Assembly (NCBI GenBank): GCA_964609385.1
Contig: CAZSSM010000029.1
Span: 1 to 64,000, forward strand
DNA from: CAZSSM01 sp964609385
GTDB lineage: Bacteria > Planctomycetota > Planctomycetia > Isosphaerales > Isosphaeraceae
Length of the DNA stretch: 64,000 nucleotides
Reading direction: 5' to 3'
Every line of letters begins with the position of its first letter. The first letter of the stretch is position 1. The notes beneath the pieces were generated by a model. The model worked only from the letters and a program-made list of their open reading frames with translations. It was not told where the DNA came from and made no database searches. Below are positions 25,044 to 33,690 of this stretch, one piece after another. The translations under genes and the position numbers were made by a program.

Positions 25044-25768
25044 GCGCCTTGAGTTCGGTCGATTCGAAGCACGATGGAAGCCCGGATCAGCCGCGATCTG
25101 CGATCCGGGCGATCACCCGAAGCCGAGTGATCGTTATGGGTTACATCGACGCGATGACCCCGATTGACTGATCCCCGGAGATCGTTGTGACCCGGCGAGT
25201 GCGGGCATCGACTCCATCCGCGAGTAAAGTCCTACCCCGCGTAGACCTGATAAATAGTCCTGACGATCAGATTGCCAACGTCGCGGGATGGTCTCCGTCG
25301 GCCGTGAATCGGGAATCAACACCGGTGGGACCGGTGTTCCCAATGGGCCGGGAGCTCCCAGGCGGCTTGACTGGCCTCGCATCCGGGTCGGGATCGACTC
25401 ACGCGATGGTCGGGCTTGCCCGAGGCGGAGCCATGCGATCGGCGCTTGCAAAGGGCGACCTCGGGCCGCAATGCCTCGGGTCGACCACGAGTCGCGCAAC
25501 CAGGGCAGGTGGCGCGGGCTCTCCTCGAGGTGACCTCGGCCAATCCGTCGTGTCGTCGCGAGACGACGGGGAGTCCGAATCGGCTGCGGCGGTCGTGGCG
25601 ACCGTGGACAGCCCTTCGAGGCCTACACCCAGGACAAAGGCAGGTCTTTCGGGCATGTCGACCTTGACGACGTGGGACCGGAGGTGATCGGAAGGGCAGG
25701 CCGATCACGAACGGGGACATTCCATGCGGCGTCGTGTCGATCCCGTACCAGGGGAGTTCATACGAATC
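25044..25768. other. 725-bp intergenic region with palindromes
   Basis: No coding frame is convincing. Close after the FlgI-like gene is a hairpin-forming repeat (25080-25088 against 25102-25110). Further on are a perfect 9-bp inverted repeat with a 3-nt spacer at 25318-25338 and a 10-bp palindrome GGGAGCTCCC near 25350. The downstream regulator gene begins at 25769, so operator or leader structures are possible. Frames at 25187-25687 (+) and 25134-25499 (-) lack recognisable features. Confidence 0.4.
25080..25110 (+). terminator. Hairpin after the FlgI-like gene
   Basis: A perfect 9-bp stem (GCCCGGATC with GATCCGGGC) around a 13-nt loop begins 37 nt after the stop codon. There is no T run, so this may be a weak terminator or a 3'-end stabiliser. 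A second hairpin, GATCAC with GTGATC, follows at 25111-25132. Confidence 0.5.
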
Positions 25769-26344
25769 ATGAGAAAAGTATTCACCACCGGGCAGGTCGC
25801 CAAGATTTGCCGAGTGGCCCCGCGGACCGTCAGCAAGTGGTTCGACACGGGCAAACTGCGCGGCTACCGCATCCCGGGTTCGCAGGACCGACGGATCCCT
25901 CGCGAACACCTCCTGCGGTTCCTCAAAGAAAACAACATGCCCCTGGGCGAACTGGAGGCCGAGGTTTACAGCAAGGTCCTGGTCGTCGGTGCCGAGGCGA
26001 GAATGCTCGAGCAGATCCGTGAGCAGCTCGGCGACGGAGACCAATTCCAGATCGAATCGGCCTCCTCGGGCTTTGAGGCTGGCATTCGTGCTGAGAGCTT
26101 CCACCCCGACTGCATCGTCATCGACCTGGCGATTGGCCGGATCGATGCCGGGCAGATCGCTCAGAACCTCCGACGCAACGAGGACCATGCTCGGACGATC
26201 CTGATCGCCCTGACCAGCGACGAGCCCGGCGATGAGACGTTCGCCTTGGGATTCGACGACGCATTTCGCAAGCCGTTCGATCCCCAATTGCTCGGCGAGC
26301 GCATTAAGCGAATGATCTCGGAGAAGAAAACCGGCGACGCCTGA
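25769..26344 (+). CDS. Excisionase-type HTH plus receiver-like regulator
   Basis: 191 residues. Residues 1-50 form a MerR/excisionase-type winged HTH (FTTGQVAKICRVAPRTVSKW, RIPREHLLRFLKEN), as in BldC-like regulators. Residues about 68-190 match a response-regulator receiver: KVLVVGAEARMLEQI, the phosphoacceptor strand CIVIDLAIG, and FRKPF with the conserved Lys. The acidic pair that normally binds Mg2+ after the first strand (VVDDD) is replaced by VVGAEA, so phosphorylation may be impaired. The ATG at 25769 with GGGGAG upstream was preferred to 25724. No kinase gene is adjacent. HTH-first receiver proteins of this type recur in planctomycetes; the target is unknown. Confidence 0.85.
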   Translation: MRKVFTTGQVAKICRVAPRTVSKWFDTGKLRGYRIPGSQDRRIPREHLLRFLKENNMPLGELEAEVYSKVLVVGAEARMLEQIREQLGDGDQFQIESASSGFEAGIRAESFHPDCIVIDLAIGRIDAGQIAQNLRRNEDHARTILIALTSDEPGDETFALGFDDAFRKPFDPQLLGERIKRMISEKKTGDA

Positions 26345-26466
26345 TCGAGTCCGACGCCGATCCCGTCTCCGGGATCGTTCCGATTCGACCGGGTCAATTC
26401 GTGGCGTGTCGAAGTCGTTCGCGCCGGAACCGGCCGAATATGGCGGCCGAGCTCTAAAGAATCCGC

Positions 26467-26510
26467 AACGGCCCCGTTGATCTCCCTTTGAGGAGTTCGC
26501 CGGGGCCGTT
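26467..26510 (+). terminator. Hairpin terminator after the HTH/receiver gene
   Basis: A 10-bp perfect stem (AACGGCCCCG with CGGGGCCGTT) encloses a 24-nt loop that can form an inner CTCC/GGAG stem. It is followed by TGTC rather than a full T run. It lies about 120 nt after the stop, within the 379-bp gap before the GT39 gene; nothing else was recognised in that gap. Confidence 0.65.
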
Positions 26511-26723
26511 TGTCATGGGTAAGGACCACAGAACTCCACTCTGGTTGCTTGATCGGCGTGGGGACGATGAGACGGAGCCTTTCGAAATCGCGTGTCCGAT
26601 CTGCGACGCTTGGCTTATGATCGCCTCAACCCTCGTTCGAGCCTTCAGGTCGATGTCGACGAACGTCCACTCGGACCCAGACGACTTGCGAAGCGACGTC
26701 GGCCCCAACGGACTGGCCCACCG

Positions 26724-28391
26724 ATGAATGATTCCGGCCCATCTTCAACGTCGAATGCCGACGAATCCGCGCGGACTCTCCGCACCATTCGGGTCCAGAG
26801 CCTGTTCTTGGGGTGTTTGGCGGGCGTTCTGGTCATCGCGACGCTCGACGATCCAGGCATTACTTGTGACGAGCCGCTCGATATCCTGCCCGGCCAGCGA
26901 TATGTTCAGACTCTATTGACCCAAGGTTTGGGGTTTTTCGAGCCTTCGACGGTCACACGGACCTTCCGCGACAACGCCGAGCATCCGCCGCTGGGCCGTT
27001 GGCTGCTTGGGTTGGGCACCATGGCCACGCCGCTCGTTCCGGCCGGCCGGTACTACGACTATCCTCAGTTGATCCCAGCCCGGTTGGCGCCGGCGATCTG
27101 CTTTGCCGCGCTCGTCGGGCTGGTCGCTCAGGCCTCGGGTCGACGATACGGTCGGGTCGCGGGCTTGGTCGCGGGCTTGGCTTTGTTGACGATGCCCCGC
27201 GCCTTCGCGCACGCCCACTTCGGCGCCTTGGAAACCTTCCTCGCCTTGTTCTGGACCTGGTCTTTAGTGACCGCCGAACGAGCCTTGCGACCCCCTAGGC
27301 CATTTTGGGCGATGATGGGGGCCGGCATCGTCTTCGGCTTGGCTCTATTGACCAAGATTCAGGCCTGGTTCCTCATCCCGATCGTTGGTACGACCGCCCT
27401 GCTCTGGTTCAGCCTCTCGATCCGGGGCGTCCTCCGAGCGACAACAGCATGCGCGCTCTGGCTCTTGGTCGCGTTGCTCGTTTATGGGCTGGGATGGCCT
27501 TGGCTCTGGTCGGAGACGCTTCAACGGCTCGGCGATTATGTTGGAACCGGCACCGAGCGACTCTCGCTTCAGACGCTCTACTTCGGCGTGATTTACCCGG
27601 ACGTCGAGGTCCCTTGGCATTACCCATGGGTTCATCTCAGTCTGGCATTACCGTTGGGGACGTGCGCTTTGATCGTCTCGGGAGTCGCCTTCGGTTGGTG
27701 GAGACGTCGAGAATCGCCTTTGGCGTTGATGTGCCTTGGGGCGACGGGAATCTTCCTGGTCCTCTTCAGCACATCGCTGCCGGTCTATGACAACACAAGG
27801 CTTTTCCAGCACACATTCGCGGGATTGGCGATCGTGGCCGGCCTCGGGGCTCAGGGCCTCTGGGACGTTATCGGACGTCTCAGCGTGGGACGACCAATTC
27901 AACGGACCATCGCGCGACTCGGTTTGGGATTGGTTGTCTTGAGTCCGGTCGTGGGTCTCTGGAGCACTCATCCTCATGGGCTCTGCTATTACAATGAGCT
28001 GATCGGCGGGACACGGGGGGCGATCGACTCGGGCTTGGAGTCAGACTACTGGGGTGTGGCGCTCGATCCCCAGTTGCTCGACGAGCTGTCGCACCGGGTC
28101 GAGCCGGGTCAGCAGGTGGCGCTGGTGCCGACGCTCTGGCCAGGTCAGCCTGAGGCGATCCGGACGCGTGCCTTGGCCAACCGCTCGGTCGAGTTCGTCC
28201 CGGAGAACAATTGGGAGTCGGCTGACTGGCTGTTGGTCTATCGTCGACCGGCCTACTGGCCCGATTCCATCCGGCCTCGGATCGCCGAGCAACCCGCCAC
28301 GATCGTGCGATCGTGCCAAGGACGCTGGCTGGCCGGGCTTTGGGCCAACGAATCGGCGGATTTTTCTGGCCAAGTGGTCGCGGATCCCTAG
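26724..28391 (+). CDS. GT39-like (ArnT/PMT-type) membrane glycosyltransferase
   Basis: 555 residues with about a dozen hydrophobic segments. The first periplasmic loop has DDPGITCDEPLD, holding the Asp/Glu pair expected of GT-C enzymes that take lipid-linked sugars, followed by AEHPPLGRWLLGLG, the HPPL motif of the PMT_2 (GT39) group. Such enzymes move a sugar from a polyprenyl phosphate donor to a protein or lipid outside the cytoplasm. The acceptor is unknown. The start is placed at 26724 because 44 earlier codons are Arg-rich and lack any membrane segment; no strong Shine-Dalgarno sequence supports either start. moaC follows 48 nt downstream. Confidence 0.8.
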   Translation: MNDSGPSSTSNADESARTLRTIRVQSLFLGCLAGVLVIATLDDPGITCDEPLDILPGQRYVQTLLTQGLGFFEPSTVTRTFRDNAEHPPLGRWLLGLGTMATPLVPAGRYYDYPQLIPARLAPAICFAALVGLVAQASGRRYGRVAGLVAGLALLTMPRAFAHAHFGALETFLALFWTWSLVTAERALRPPRPFWAMMGAGIVFGLALLTKIQAWFLIPIVGTTALLWFSLSIRGVLRATTACALWLLVALLVYGLGWPWLWSETLQRLGDYVGTGTERLSLQTLYFGVIYPDVEVPWHYPWVHLSLALPLGTCALIVSGVAFGWWRRRESPLALMCLGATGIFLVLFSTSLPVYDNTRLFQHTFAGLAIVAGLGAQGLWDVIGRLSVGRPIQRTIARLGLGLVVLSPVVGLWSTHPHGLCYYNELIGGTRGAIDSGLESDYWGVALDPQLLDELSHRVEPGQQVALVPTLWPGQPEAIRTRALANRSVEFVPENNWESADWLLVYRRPAYWPDSIRPRIAEQPATIVRSCQGRWLAGLWANESADFSGQVVADP

Positions 28392-28439
28392 AATGTGGGT
28401 GGTTTCAGTTCGGACTGAAGGTTTTGGCAGGCCGACTCA

Positions 28440-28919
28440 ATGGATCCGTTGACCCACTTCGATGCGCGTGGTCAAAGCCGAATGGTCGATGTCTCGGAGA
28501 AGCCGGAGACGCTCCGGACCGCTCTGGCCTCGGCGAAGGTTTTGATGCGCCCCGAGACCTTGCGGGTGATCTGTGATCGCCGCTTGGCTAAAGGAGATGT
28601 CTTCGAGGTTGCGCGGCTGGCCGGGATCATGGCGTCGAAGCGGACCGGGGACCTGATTCCTTTGTGTCACCCGATCAGGCTCGATGCGGTTGAACTCCAG
28701 ATCCAGCCGTCTGGCGACGAAGCCCTCCACCTCGAGGCCACCGTCCGGACCGTCGGCCGCACCGGCGTCGAGATGGAGGCTCTGACTGCGGTCACGGTCG
28801 CCGCCCTGACCGTCTACGACATGGCGAAGGCGATCGATCGGACAATGCGAATCACCGATGTCCGGCTAGAACGGAAGTCCGGTGGCGTCCACGGCGATTT
28901 CGAACGGTCCGAGCCATGA
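28440..28919 (+). CDS. moaC: Cyclic pyranopterin monophosphate synthase
   Basis: 159 residues, normal for MoaC. It converts the 3',8-cyclo-GTP made by MoaA into cyclic pyranopterin monophosphate, in molybdenum cofactor synthesis in the cytoplasm. Signature stretches are MVDVSEKPETLRTA, the substrate-binding KRTGDLIPLCHPI, GVEMEALTAVTVAALTVYDM and the C-terminal LERKSGGVHG with conserved Lys and Gly. No other mo genes are in the window. The next gene starts about 160 nt downstream. Confidence 0.97.
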   Translation: MDPLTHFDARGQSRMVDVSEKPETLRTALASAKVLMRPETLRVICDRRLAKGDVFEVARLAGIMASKRTGDLIPLCHPIRLDAVELQIQPSGDEALHLEATVRTVGRTGVEMEALTAVTVAALTVYDMAKAIDRTMRITDVRLERKSGGVHGDFERSEP

Positions 28920-29078
28920 CGAGCCGCTGTTCCTCTTGGATTGGGTCCGGGTGTCCCGAGGGCTGTTCAAGAGAATGGTCATCTCGTGCCAAAAATCGTC
29001 CTCGAACCTGAAATACCGATCGCTCGACCTGTTTCGGTCCCTCGCTTTCCCAAAAAGGCTGTCGAAGGATTCTTGAAC

Positions 29079-30089
29079 GTGACCACATCGCTACAAAATC
29101 CGATTCGTCAGCCTCAAGGCCTCGTCCGGCTCTACGAGGTGATTCGTGAAGACCTGGCTCAAGCTGAGGCGGTCTTCGCTCGTGAGCTTGGAAGCCGTTC
29201 GCGGTTTGTTCAAGACCTGGTCGACCACGCCGTGGCCTTCGGTGGCAAACGTCTCCGTCCTGCATTGGTTCTGCTCTCAGCGCGGGCTTGTGGCGGGATC
29301 CGGCCGGCCCATGCGACCCTGGCCGCCGTCGTCGAAATGATTCACACCGCTACGCTCGTGCACGACGACATCCTCGATGAGGCCGATGTCCGTCGGCACC
29401 TGGAGACGGTCAACTCACGTTGGGGAAGCCAGACCGCCGTCCTGCTGGGCGACTACCTGTTCACCCATGCCTTCCATCTGGCCGCCTCACTCGAGAGCAC
29501 CCGGGCCTGTCGATGGATCGGTCACGCCACTAACCTCGTCTGCGAAGGCGAGATGATTCAGATCCATCATCAAGGGAACCTCGACCTGACCGAAGACCAG
29601 TACATGGAGATCATCGCGGGGAAGACCGCCGAGCTGGTGGCCGTCTCATGCAAGCTCGGGGCTCACTACGCCGGCGCGGACCGCTCGACCGAGTTGGCCC
29701 TGGAAGGCTATGGCCGCAAGATCGGGATCGCCTTCCAGATCGCCGATGATGTGCTGGACATTTGGGGTGAGGAGCAGCAGACCGGCAAGAGCTTGGGGAC
29801 CGACGTGGCCCAACAGAAGCTGACCCTCCCGTTGATCTGGTTGCTCCGGAACGGACCGGGTCCCGCCGTTCAGTCGGTCCGAGCGGTTCTCGCCGCGGCC
29901 CCGACATCCGAGTCGACACGCGAGCATCTCCGCAGCGTCCTGGAGGAGTCGGGAGCCCTCGATTATGCCTGGCAGGTCGCCGGAGATCTGATCCGTTCGG
30001 CCGTCGATGACCTCGCCATCCTCGATTCGTCGGCCGATCGCGACCGGCTCCGCGAACTTGCGCATCTGGTCATTCGTCGCTCCAATTGA
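29079..30089 (+). CDS. Polyprenyl diphosphate synthase
   Basis: 336 residues if started at the GTG at 29079, which has AAGGA 9 nt upstream and gives the usual family length; the frame is open to a TTG at 28941, which would add 46 residues of poor similarity. The first Asp-rich motif is VHDDILDEAD near residue 96 and the second IADDVLDIWGEE. FGGKRLRPALVLLSA and GEMIQIHH also fit. It condenses isopentenyl diphosphate onto an allylic primer to make a long-chain prenyl diphosphate, probably octaprenyl or similar for quinone side chains. Chain length cannot be told from sequence by eye. Confidence 0.93.
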   Translation: MTTSLQNPIRQPQGLVRLYEVIREDLAQAEAVFARELGSRSRFVQDLVDHAVAFGGKRLRPALVLLSARACGGIRPAHATLAAVVEMIHTATLVHDDILDEADVRRHLETVNSRWGSQTAVLLGDYLFTHAFHLAASLESTRACRWIGHATNLVCEGEMIQIHHQGNLDLTEDQYMEIIAGKTAELVAVSCKLGAHYAGADRSTELALEGYGRKIGIAFQIADDVLDIWGEEQQTGKSLGTDVAQQKLTLPLIWLLRNGPGPAVQSVRAVLAAAPTSESTREHLRSVLEESGALDYAWQVAGDLIRSAVDDLAILDSSADRDRLRELAHLVIRRSN

Positions 30090-30300
30090 CCCTGGCCACA
30101 CGTCAGCGGATCATCGGCAAGCGCCGGCATGTTGGCCCCGGTTCCGGGCCGAGCTTCGGAAAGTTGCGGTTCGGGGAGAGCGGTCTCGTCCCGGTTCCGC
30201 ATTTCGGTTATGATCGCTCCCGCGCGGGAGCGGACGATCCGAGATCCACGGCGGGAGGTGCCGTGAACGCTCCCCTCATATCGATGGACGGAGCGATGGT

Positions 30301-30897
30301 ATGGCGGCCGAAGTGGATGAGATCACGCGTCTCAGCGACAAGCTCCAGCACAACATGCGACGACGGGGATGGAACCAGCAGCGTCTGGCACGGCTCTCAG
30401 GCGTCAGTGACTCGGAGATCTCGAGAATCCTCAAGCAAGGCTCGGTCCCCCGCTTGACCAACGCCTTGAGGTTGGCCCGCGCGCTCGACGTTTCCCTCGA
30501 TTATCTGGCCGACGACCGCCAGGATGTGGATGCGTCGCAAGAGACACCCAATCCCCGAGATCGGGAGCTCAGTTCCGCCTCCGCAGGAGCGTCGTCCGCA
30601 GTTGAGCCGCATGAACCAGAATTGGACCCGCTCACCACGATCCTCCTTCGGCGTCTCCGCCAATTAACGGACAAACCGACTTGGGATTTCGAGCGGCTCA
30701 GCGTCCTCCTCTCGATCCTCGAGGAACTCGGCCCCAAGATCAGCGCGCAGCGGCTCTTGCTGCTCGGAGGCCCGGATTCGGCTGAGATTTGGCCGGACTC
30801 CACCCCGGCCGCCTCGAGTCCTGCCCCTGGTCTGGACCCGTCACGTCGTCTTTCATCCAACGGCGACGGTCCCGTCGGTAGTTCGCGGACGGCTTAG
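30301..30897 (+). CDS. XRE-family transcriptional regulator
   Basis: 198 residues. Residues about 8-68 form a Cro/C1-type HTH (LQHNMRRRGWNQQRLARLSG, VSDSEISRILKQGSVPRLTN, ALRLARALDVSLDYLAD). The middle is Ser/Pro-rich and probably a linker. Residues about 110-155 are helical (ILLRRLRQLTDKPTWDFERL) and may serve dimerisation. The tail is again low complexity. No ligand domain was recognised. It stands alone between the polyprenyl synthase gene and a convergent hydrolase operon, so its target is unknown. Confidence 0.85.
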   Translation: MAAEVDEITRLSDKLQHNMRRRGWNQQRLARLSGVSDSEISRILKQGSVPRLTNALRLARALDVSLDYLADDRQDVDASQETPNPRDRELSSASAGASSAVEPHEPELDPLTTILLRRLRQLTDKPTWDFERLSVLLSILEELGPKISAQRLLLLGGPDSAEIWPDSTPAASSPAPGLDPSRRLSSNGDGPVGSSRTA

Positions 30898-31025
30898 CGC
30901 GACCACAGCATTCTGAGTTGTGAGAGTCCGAGAGAGCTCGCATGATTTGATAGTCGTAGAACGTGTTAAAGTTACCTAGAAGCTCGAAATATTGCTATGT
31001 CTGTGTCTTTGGGCGACGGGGGCGA

Positions 31026-31913
31026 TCACCGATCGAAGCAGGTCGACTTTGGAGAAAACCGGATCTGATCCATCCATCGCATAATCGTGTCGACCGCGAT
31101 GGAGGACGACGACTCGAGCATGAGGTCGTGCCCGGCTTCCGGGATGACCACGACCCTTCCACCGGTCAGCTTACCGAGTGCTTCCCCAACACTCGGAGTG
31201 ACGGTAGGGTCCTCTGCGCCGAGCACGATGAGCGTCGGGAGTCGACTTGGAGTCGGACGAAGCTGGAGTCCGACGATCTCGCGGAAGAGTCGGCTCGGCT
31301 CGTGCTGCTCTCGGATCCGTGCGTTTGCATGCGCTTTGATCGGTCCGGGCGTGTGTCTGGAGAAAAAGTAGCGGTCGATGAACTGTTCATCGTGATAGAG
31401 CACCGAGGCATCGCCGGTCGCGAGATATCGCGCGGTCTGGAAAGGGAACTCGAGGAGCAGTCTCCACTGTTTCCTGCGGATCACTTCGGGCAGCGGGGCG
31501 GCGATGATCACGTTCGCGTTGAGGTCCGACCGGGTCGCCAGGGAAATCGCCAAGAGGCCCCCTAATGAGTGCCCGATGAGGACCTTCTGTCCTGGGATCC
31601 GGTCGAGTGCGCGTTGGGTGTCTTCCACGTAGTCGGCGTACCCCACGTCGCTCTGAGGCGTCAATCGATGTTCACCTCGGTGGCCGCGCAGATCGACGAG
31701 CGCCACAGGATGGCCAGCCGCGTTGAACGGTCGTTGGAAGTCTTCGAACGCCCAAGCACCGTGGTAGACCCCGTGCACGAAGACCAATGTCGGCCGATCG
31801 GGCCGGCCGGGGTAAGTTGACACATGACTCGGGCTGATCGGGTTCCATGATCTGAGACTCGCCGAGCGAAGGCGCGTCCGAGAGCGAGGCGATTCGGGAA
31901 ACGATCGATTCAT
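31026..31913 (-). CDS. Alpha/beta hydrolase
   Basis: 295 residues. The fold is plain: LVFVHGVYHGAWAFEDF with the oxyanion HG, nucleophile elbow LIGHSLGGLLAIS, Asp in VLGAEDPTVTPS and His in IPEAGHDLML. These make the Ser-Asp-His triad of soluble esterases and lipases; the first 35 residues are Arg/Ser-rich and not a clear signal peptide. The substrate is unknown. The ATG overlaps the TetR stop by 4 nt, making this the last gene of a three-gene operon. Confidence 0.88.
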   Translation of the reverse strand: MNRSFPESPRSRTRLRSASLRSWNPISPSHVSTYPGRPDRPTLVFVHGVYHGAWAFEDFQRPFNAAGHPVALVDLRGHRGEHRLTPQSDVGYADYVEDTQRALDRIPGQKVLIGHSLGGLLAISLATRSDLNANVIIAAPLPEVIRRKQWRLLLEFPFQTARYLATGDASVLYHDEQFIDRYFFSRHTPGPIKAHANARIREQHEPSRLFREIVGLQLRPTPSRLPTLIVLGAEDPTVTPSVGEALGKLTGGRVVVIPEAGHDLMLESSSSIAVDTIMRWMDQIRFSPKSTCFDR

Positions 31914-32518
31914 CCGGCCTCCTCCGCCTTCCAGCCCTCGAGGAGCGACTCGAACAAACGTCTCCAGCGGTCGGCAAACTCAGGGGTGCTGGGGCTCGTC
32001 CCGGTCACGAGTCTCGTGATCTGCGGCAAGAGGAAAGGGAAGGCGAGGATCGCCGTCAGCATGAGGAACAGGCACGGTAGGTCGGCGTCCTTCGGGAGCA
32101 GCCCTCGAGCCTGAAACTCCGTTAATGACTCGACCTGGTGGGCGTAGTAATCGCTTCGGAGCTTCGCGTGAAGCGGCTCGTCGTCAGGCTGCTCAATCGC
32201 CTCACGCAACACGATTCGCGAGAAGAGTGGATTCTCAACAAATCGCCCGACCCAAACGTCAAACAGCTCAGAGAGGTCGTCCGGCAGATCTTCGAGCAGT
32301 CGGAAGCGATCGGCGAAGACCGCGCCCAGGGCTGCCTGGAACAGGCCATCGCGATCCTCGAAATGGCGGTAGACCAGGCTCTTGTTCACGCCAGCCCGCT
32401 TGGCGACCTGCTCGATTCGGACCCCATCCCGGCCGCGCTCGGCGTACTCGGTAACGGCCGCCTTGAGGATCGCTTCATAAGACGGAGGTCGCGCCTTCGT
32501 ACCATCGTCGAGGCTCAT
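31910..32518 (-). CDS. TetR/AcrR-family repressor
   Basis: 202 residues. The N-terminal HTH reads AILKAAVTEYAERGRDGVR, IEQVAKRAGVNKSLVYRHF, typical of TetR. The C-terminal ligand and dimer domain is helical and lacks close family marks. The open frame extends to 33190, but that part is antisense-like overlap with the upstream gene; the ATG at 32518 shares one base with the upstream TGA, so translation is coupled. Likely an autorepressor acting on the palindrome at 33475-33500, by analogy with many TetR operons. Confidence 0.92.
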   Translation of the reverse strand: MSLDDGTKARPPSYEAILKAAVTEYAERGRDGVRIEQVAKRAGVNKSLVYRHFEDRDGLFQAALGAVFADRFRLLEDLPDDLSELFDVWVGRFVENPLFSRIVLREAIEQPDDEPLHAKLRSDYYAHQVESLTEFQARGLLPKDADLPCLFLMLTAILAFPFLLPQITRLVTGTSPSTPEFADRWRRLFESLLEGWKAEEAG

Positions 32519-33432
32519 CAGCACAGCCCCACGGGTCTTCGCTCGCGTCGGGAAGAGATTGGTTCCGAACCATTCTCTCGGCCGTTGGCCGCGTTGCTCA
32601 TGTTGGCGATGACTGTCGGGAATGTCCGGAGAGCATTTGCGGTGAGTGCCGGAAGTAAGAGCACCGAGATCGGTCGCGAGATCGGTACCACATCCCACCA
32701 GACACGCACTCGAGAGCCGACGCCCCGCCACTCGACCCGCCAACCGCCGATCATCTCGCGGAACGGGAATGGGAAATCGGGTCGGTCCGCTTGGAATTCC
32801 AGCTCCATAACCATCTGCTCGTCGTCCATGTGGATGGCTTCCCGCCAACACCTCCCGCAATGGTCGCGACATTCGCGAACGGGCAGGTCCGAAGCAGATG
32901 ACTCGACGATCGTCGAGCTGGATAGGAACGGAGCATATTGATGAATTGTCCCCGCATCCCGGAGGACTGACCAAAGGGCGTCGGCGGGCGTGTCGGTCTC
33001 GACTTCGATGCAGACCCGCGACCACCCTCTCCTCTGCAAGTCCGGGTGCCGGAACGCCCGATCGATCCCGATCGCTTGCGCCACGCTGAACCCAAGGACG
33101 ATGACGGCAACCCCGCCGACGATCCACCAGCCGGTCGCGGAGAAGAGGCTCGGAGCGAACGCCGCAATCGCCAAGGTTACGGCGACCCAAAAGAGATCGG
33201 CGAGTGTCGCGATGACGGCGAGCTGCATCGAAGCTTTGGAGTCGATGGCCAAATAAATCAGCACTCCAGAATAGGCCAATAAACTGAGTCCGACCACTTG
33301 GAGCACGACCTCATGAGGAAACTCGATGAGGGTCCCGATCACGCTCGGCAACAGCGTTAGGAGGGCCCCGCTCGTGAATGAGAACACGGCGTTGGCCACG
33401 AGTGATCCACGCAAAAGGCGGTCTTGCGACAT
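32518..33432 (-). CDS. Membrane protein with SRPBCC (START-like) domain
   Basis: 304 residues from the ATG at 33432 (GAGG about 10 nt upstream); a start at 33471 is less likely. Residues about 8-135 contain four membrane helices (VANAVFSFTSGALLTLLP, VIATLADLFWVAVTLAIAAF and others). Residues about 145-290 read as a polyketide-cyclase-like SRPBCC domain: VCIEVETDTPADALWSVLRD, WREAIHMDDEQMVMELEF and WDVVPISRPISVLLLPAL. This fold binds hydrophobic ligands. It is the first gene of the operon with a TetR repressor and a hydrolase, which suggests response to or handling of a lipid-like compound; that is inference. Confidence 0.8.
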   Translation of the reverse strand: MSQDRLLRGSLVANAVFSFTSGALLTLLPSVIGTLIEFPHEVVLQVVGLSLLAYSGVLIYLAIDSKASMQLAVIATLADLFWVAVTLAIAAFAPSLFSATGWWIVGGVAVIVLGFSVAQAIGIDRAFRHPDLQRRGWSRVCIEVETDTPADALWSVLRDAGTIHQYAPFLSSSTIVESSASDLPVRECRDHCGRCWREAIHMDDEQMVMELEFQADRPDFPFPFREMIGGWRVEWRGVGSRVRVWWDVVPISRPISVLLLPALTANALRTFPTVIANMSNAANGRENGSEPISSRRERRPVGLC

Positions 33433-33474
33433 GGGATCAGACCTCAGATCGAGGAGGAATGAACAAGGCACCTT

Positions 33475-33500
33475 TTGTAACTGTAACGTTACCGTTACAA
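33475..33500 (-). promoter_or_regulatory. Near-perfect 26-bp palindrome, probable TetR operator
   Basis: The two 13-bp arms (TTGTAACTGTAAC and its complement) differ at one pair only, and each arm repeats the GTAAC core. It lies 43-68 nt before the start of the SRPBCC-TetR-hydrolase operon. On the minus strand a possible -35 TTGCAA (33503-33508) and -10 TACAGT (33480-33485), spaced 17 nt apart, flank and overlap it, so a bound dimer would block RNA polymerase. Confidence 0.75.
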
Positions 33501-33690
33501 TATTGCAAGGAGCAGCGTTGGTCTATTCCGGCACTGGGTGCGACGATCCCGATCGCCTACAGATCGAAGAATACGCCCGGCGTGGCTATCCGCATGAGTC
33601 GATGCGGACCTCGCTATGCCGATGGCCCAGACAGCCGGTGGTCGACAGCATCGCACGTTGGGTGTCTTCCAACGGCGACGAGTGATGCAA

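Noticed and set aside
32519..33190. Upstream extension of the TetR frame
   Set aside because: It overlaps the SRPBCC gene on the same strand in another frame, and the TetR fold begins at 32518 with a stop-start overlap.
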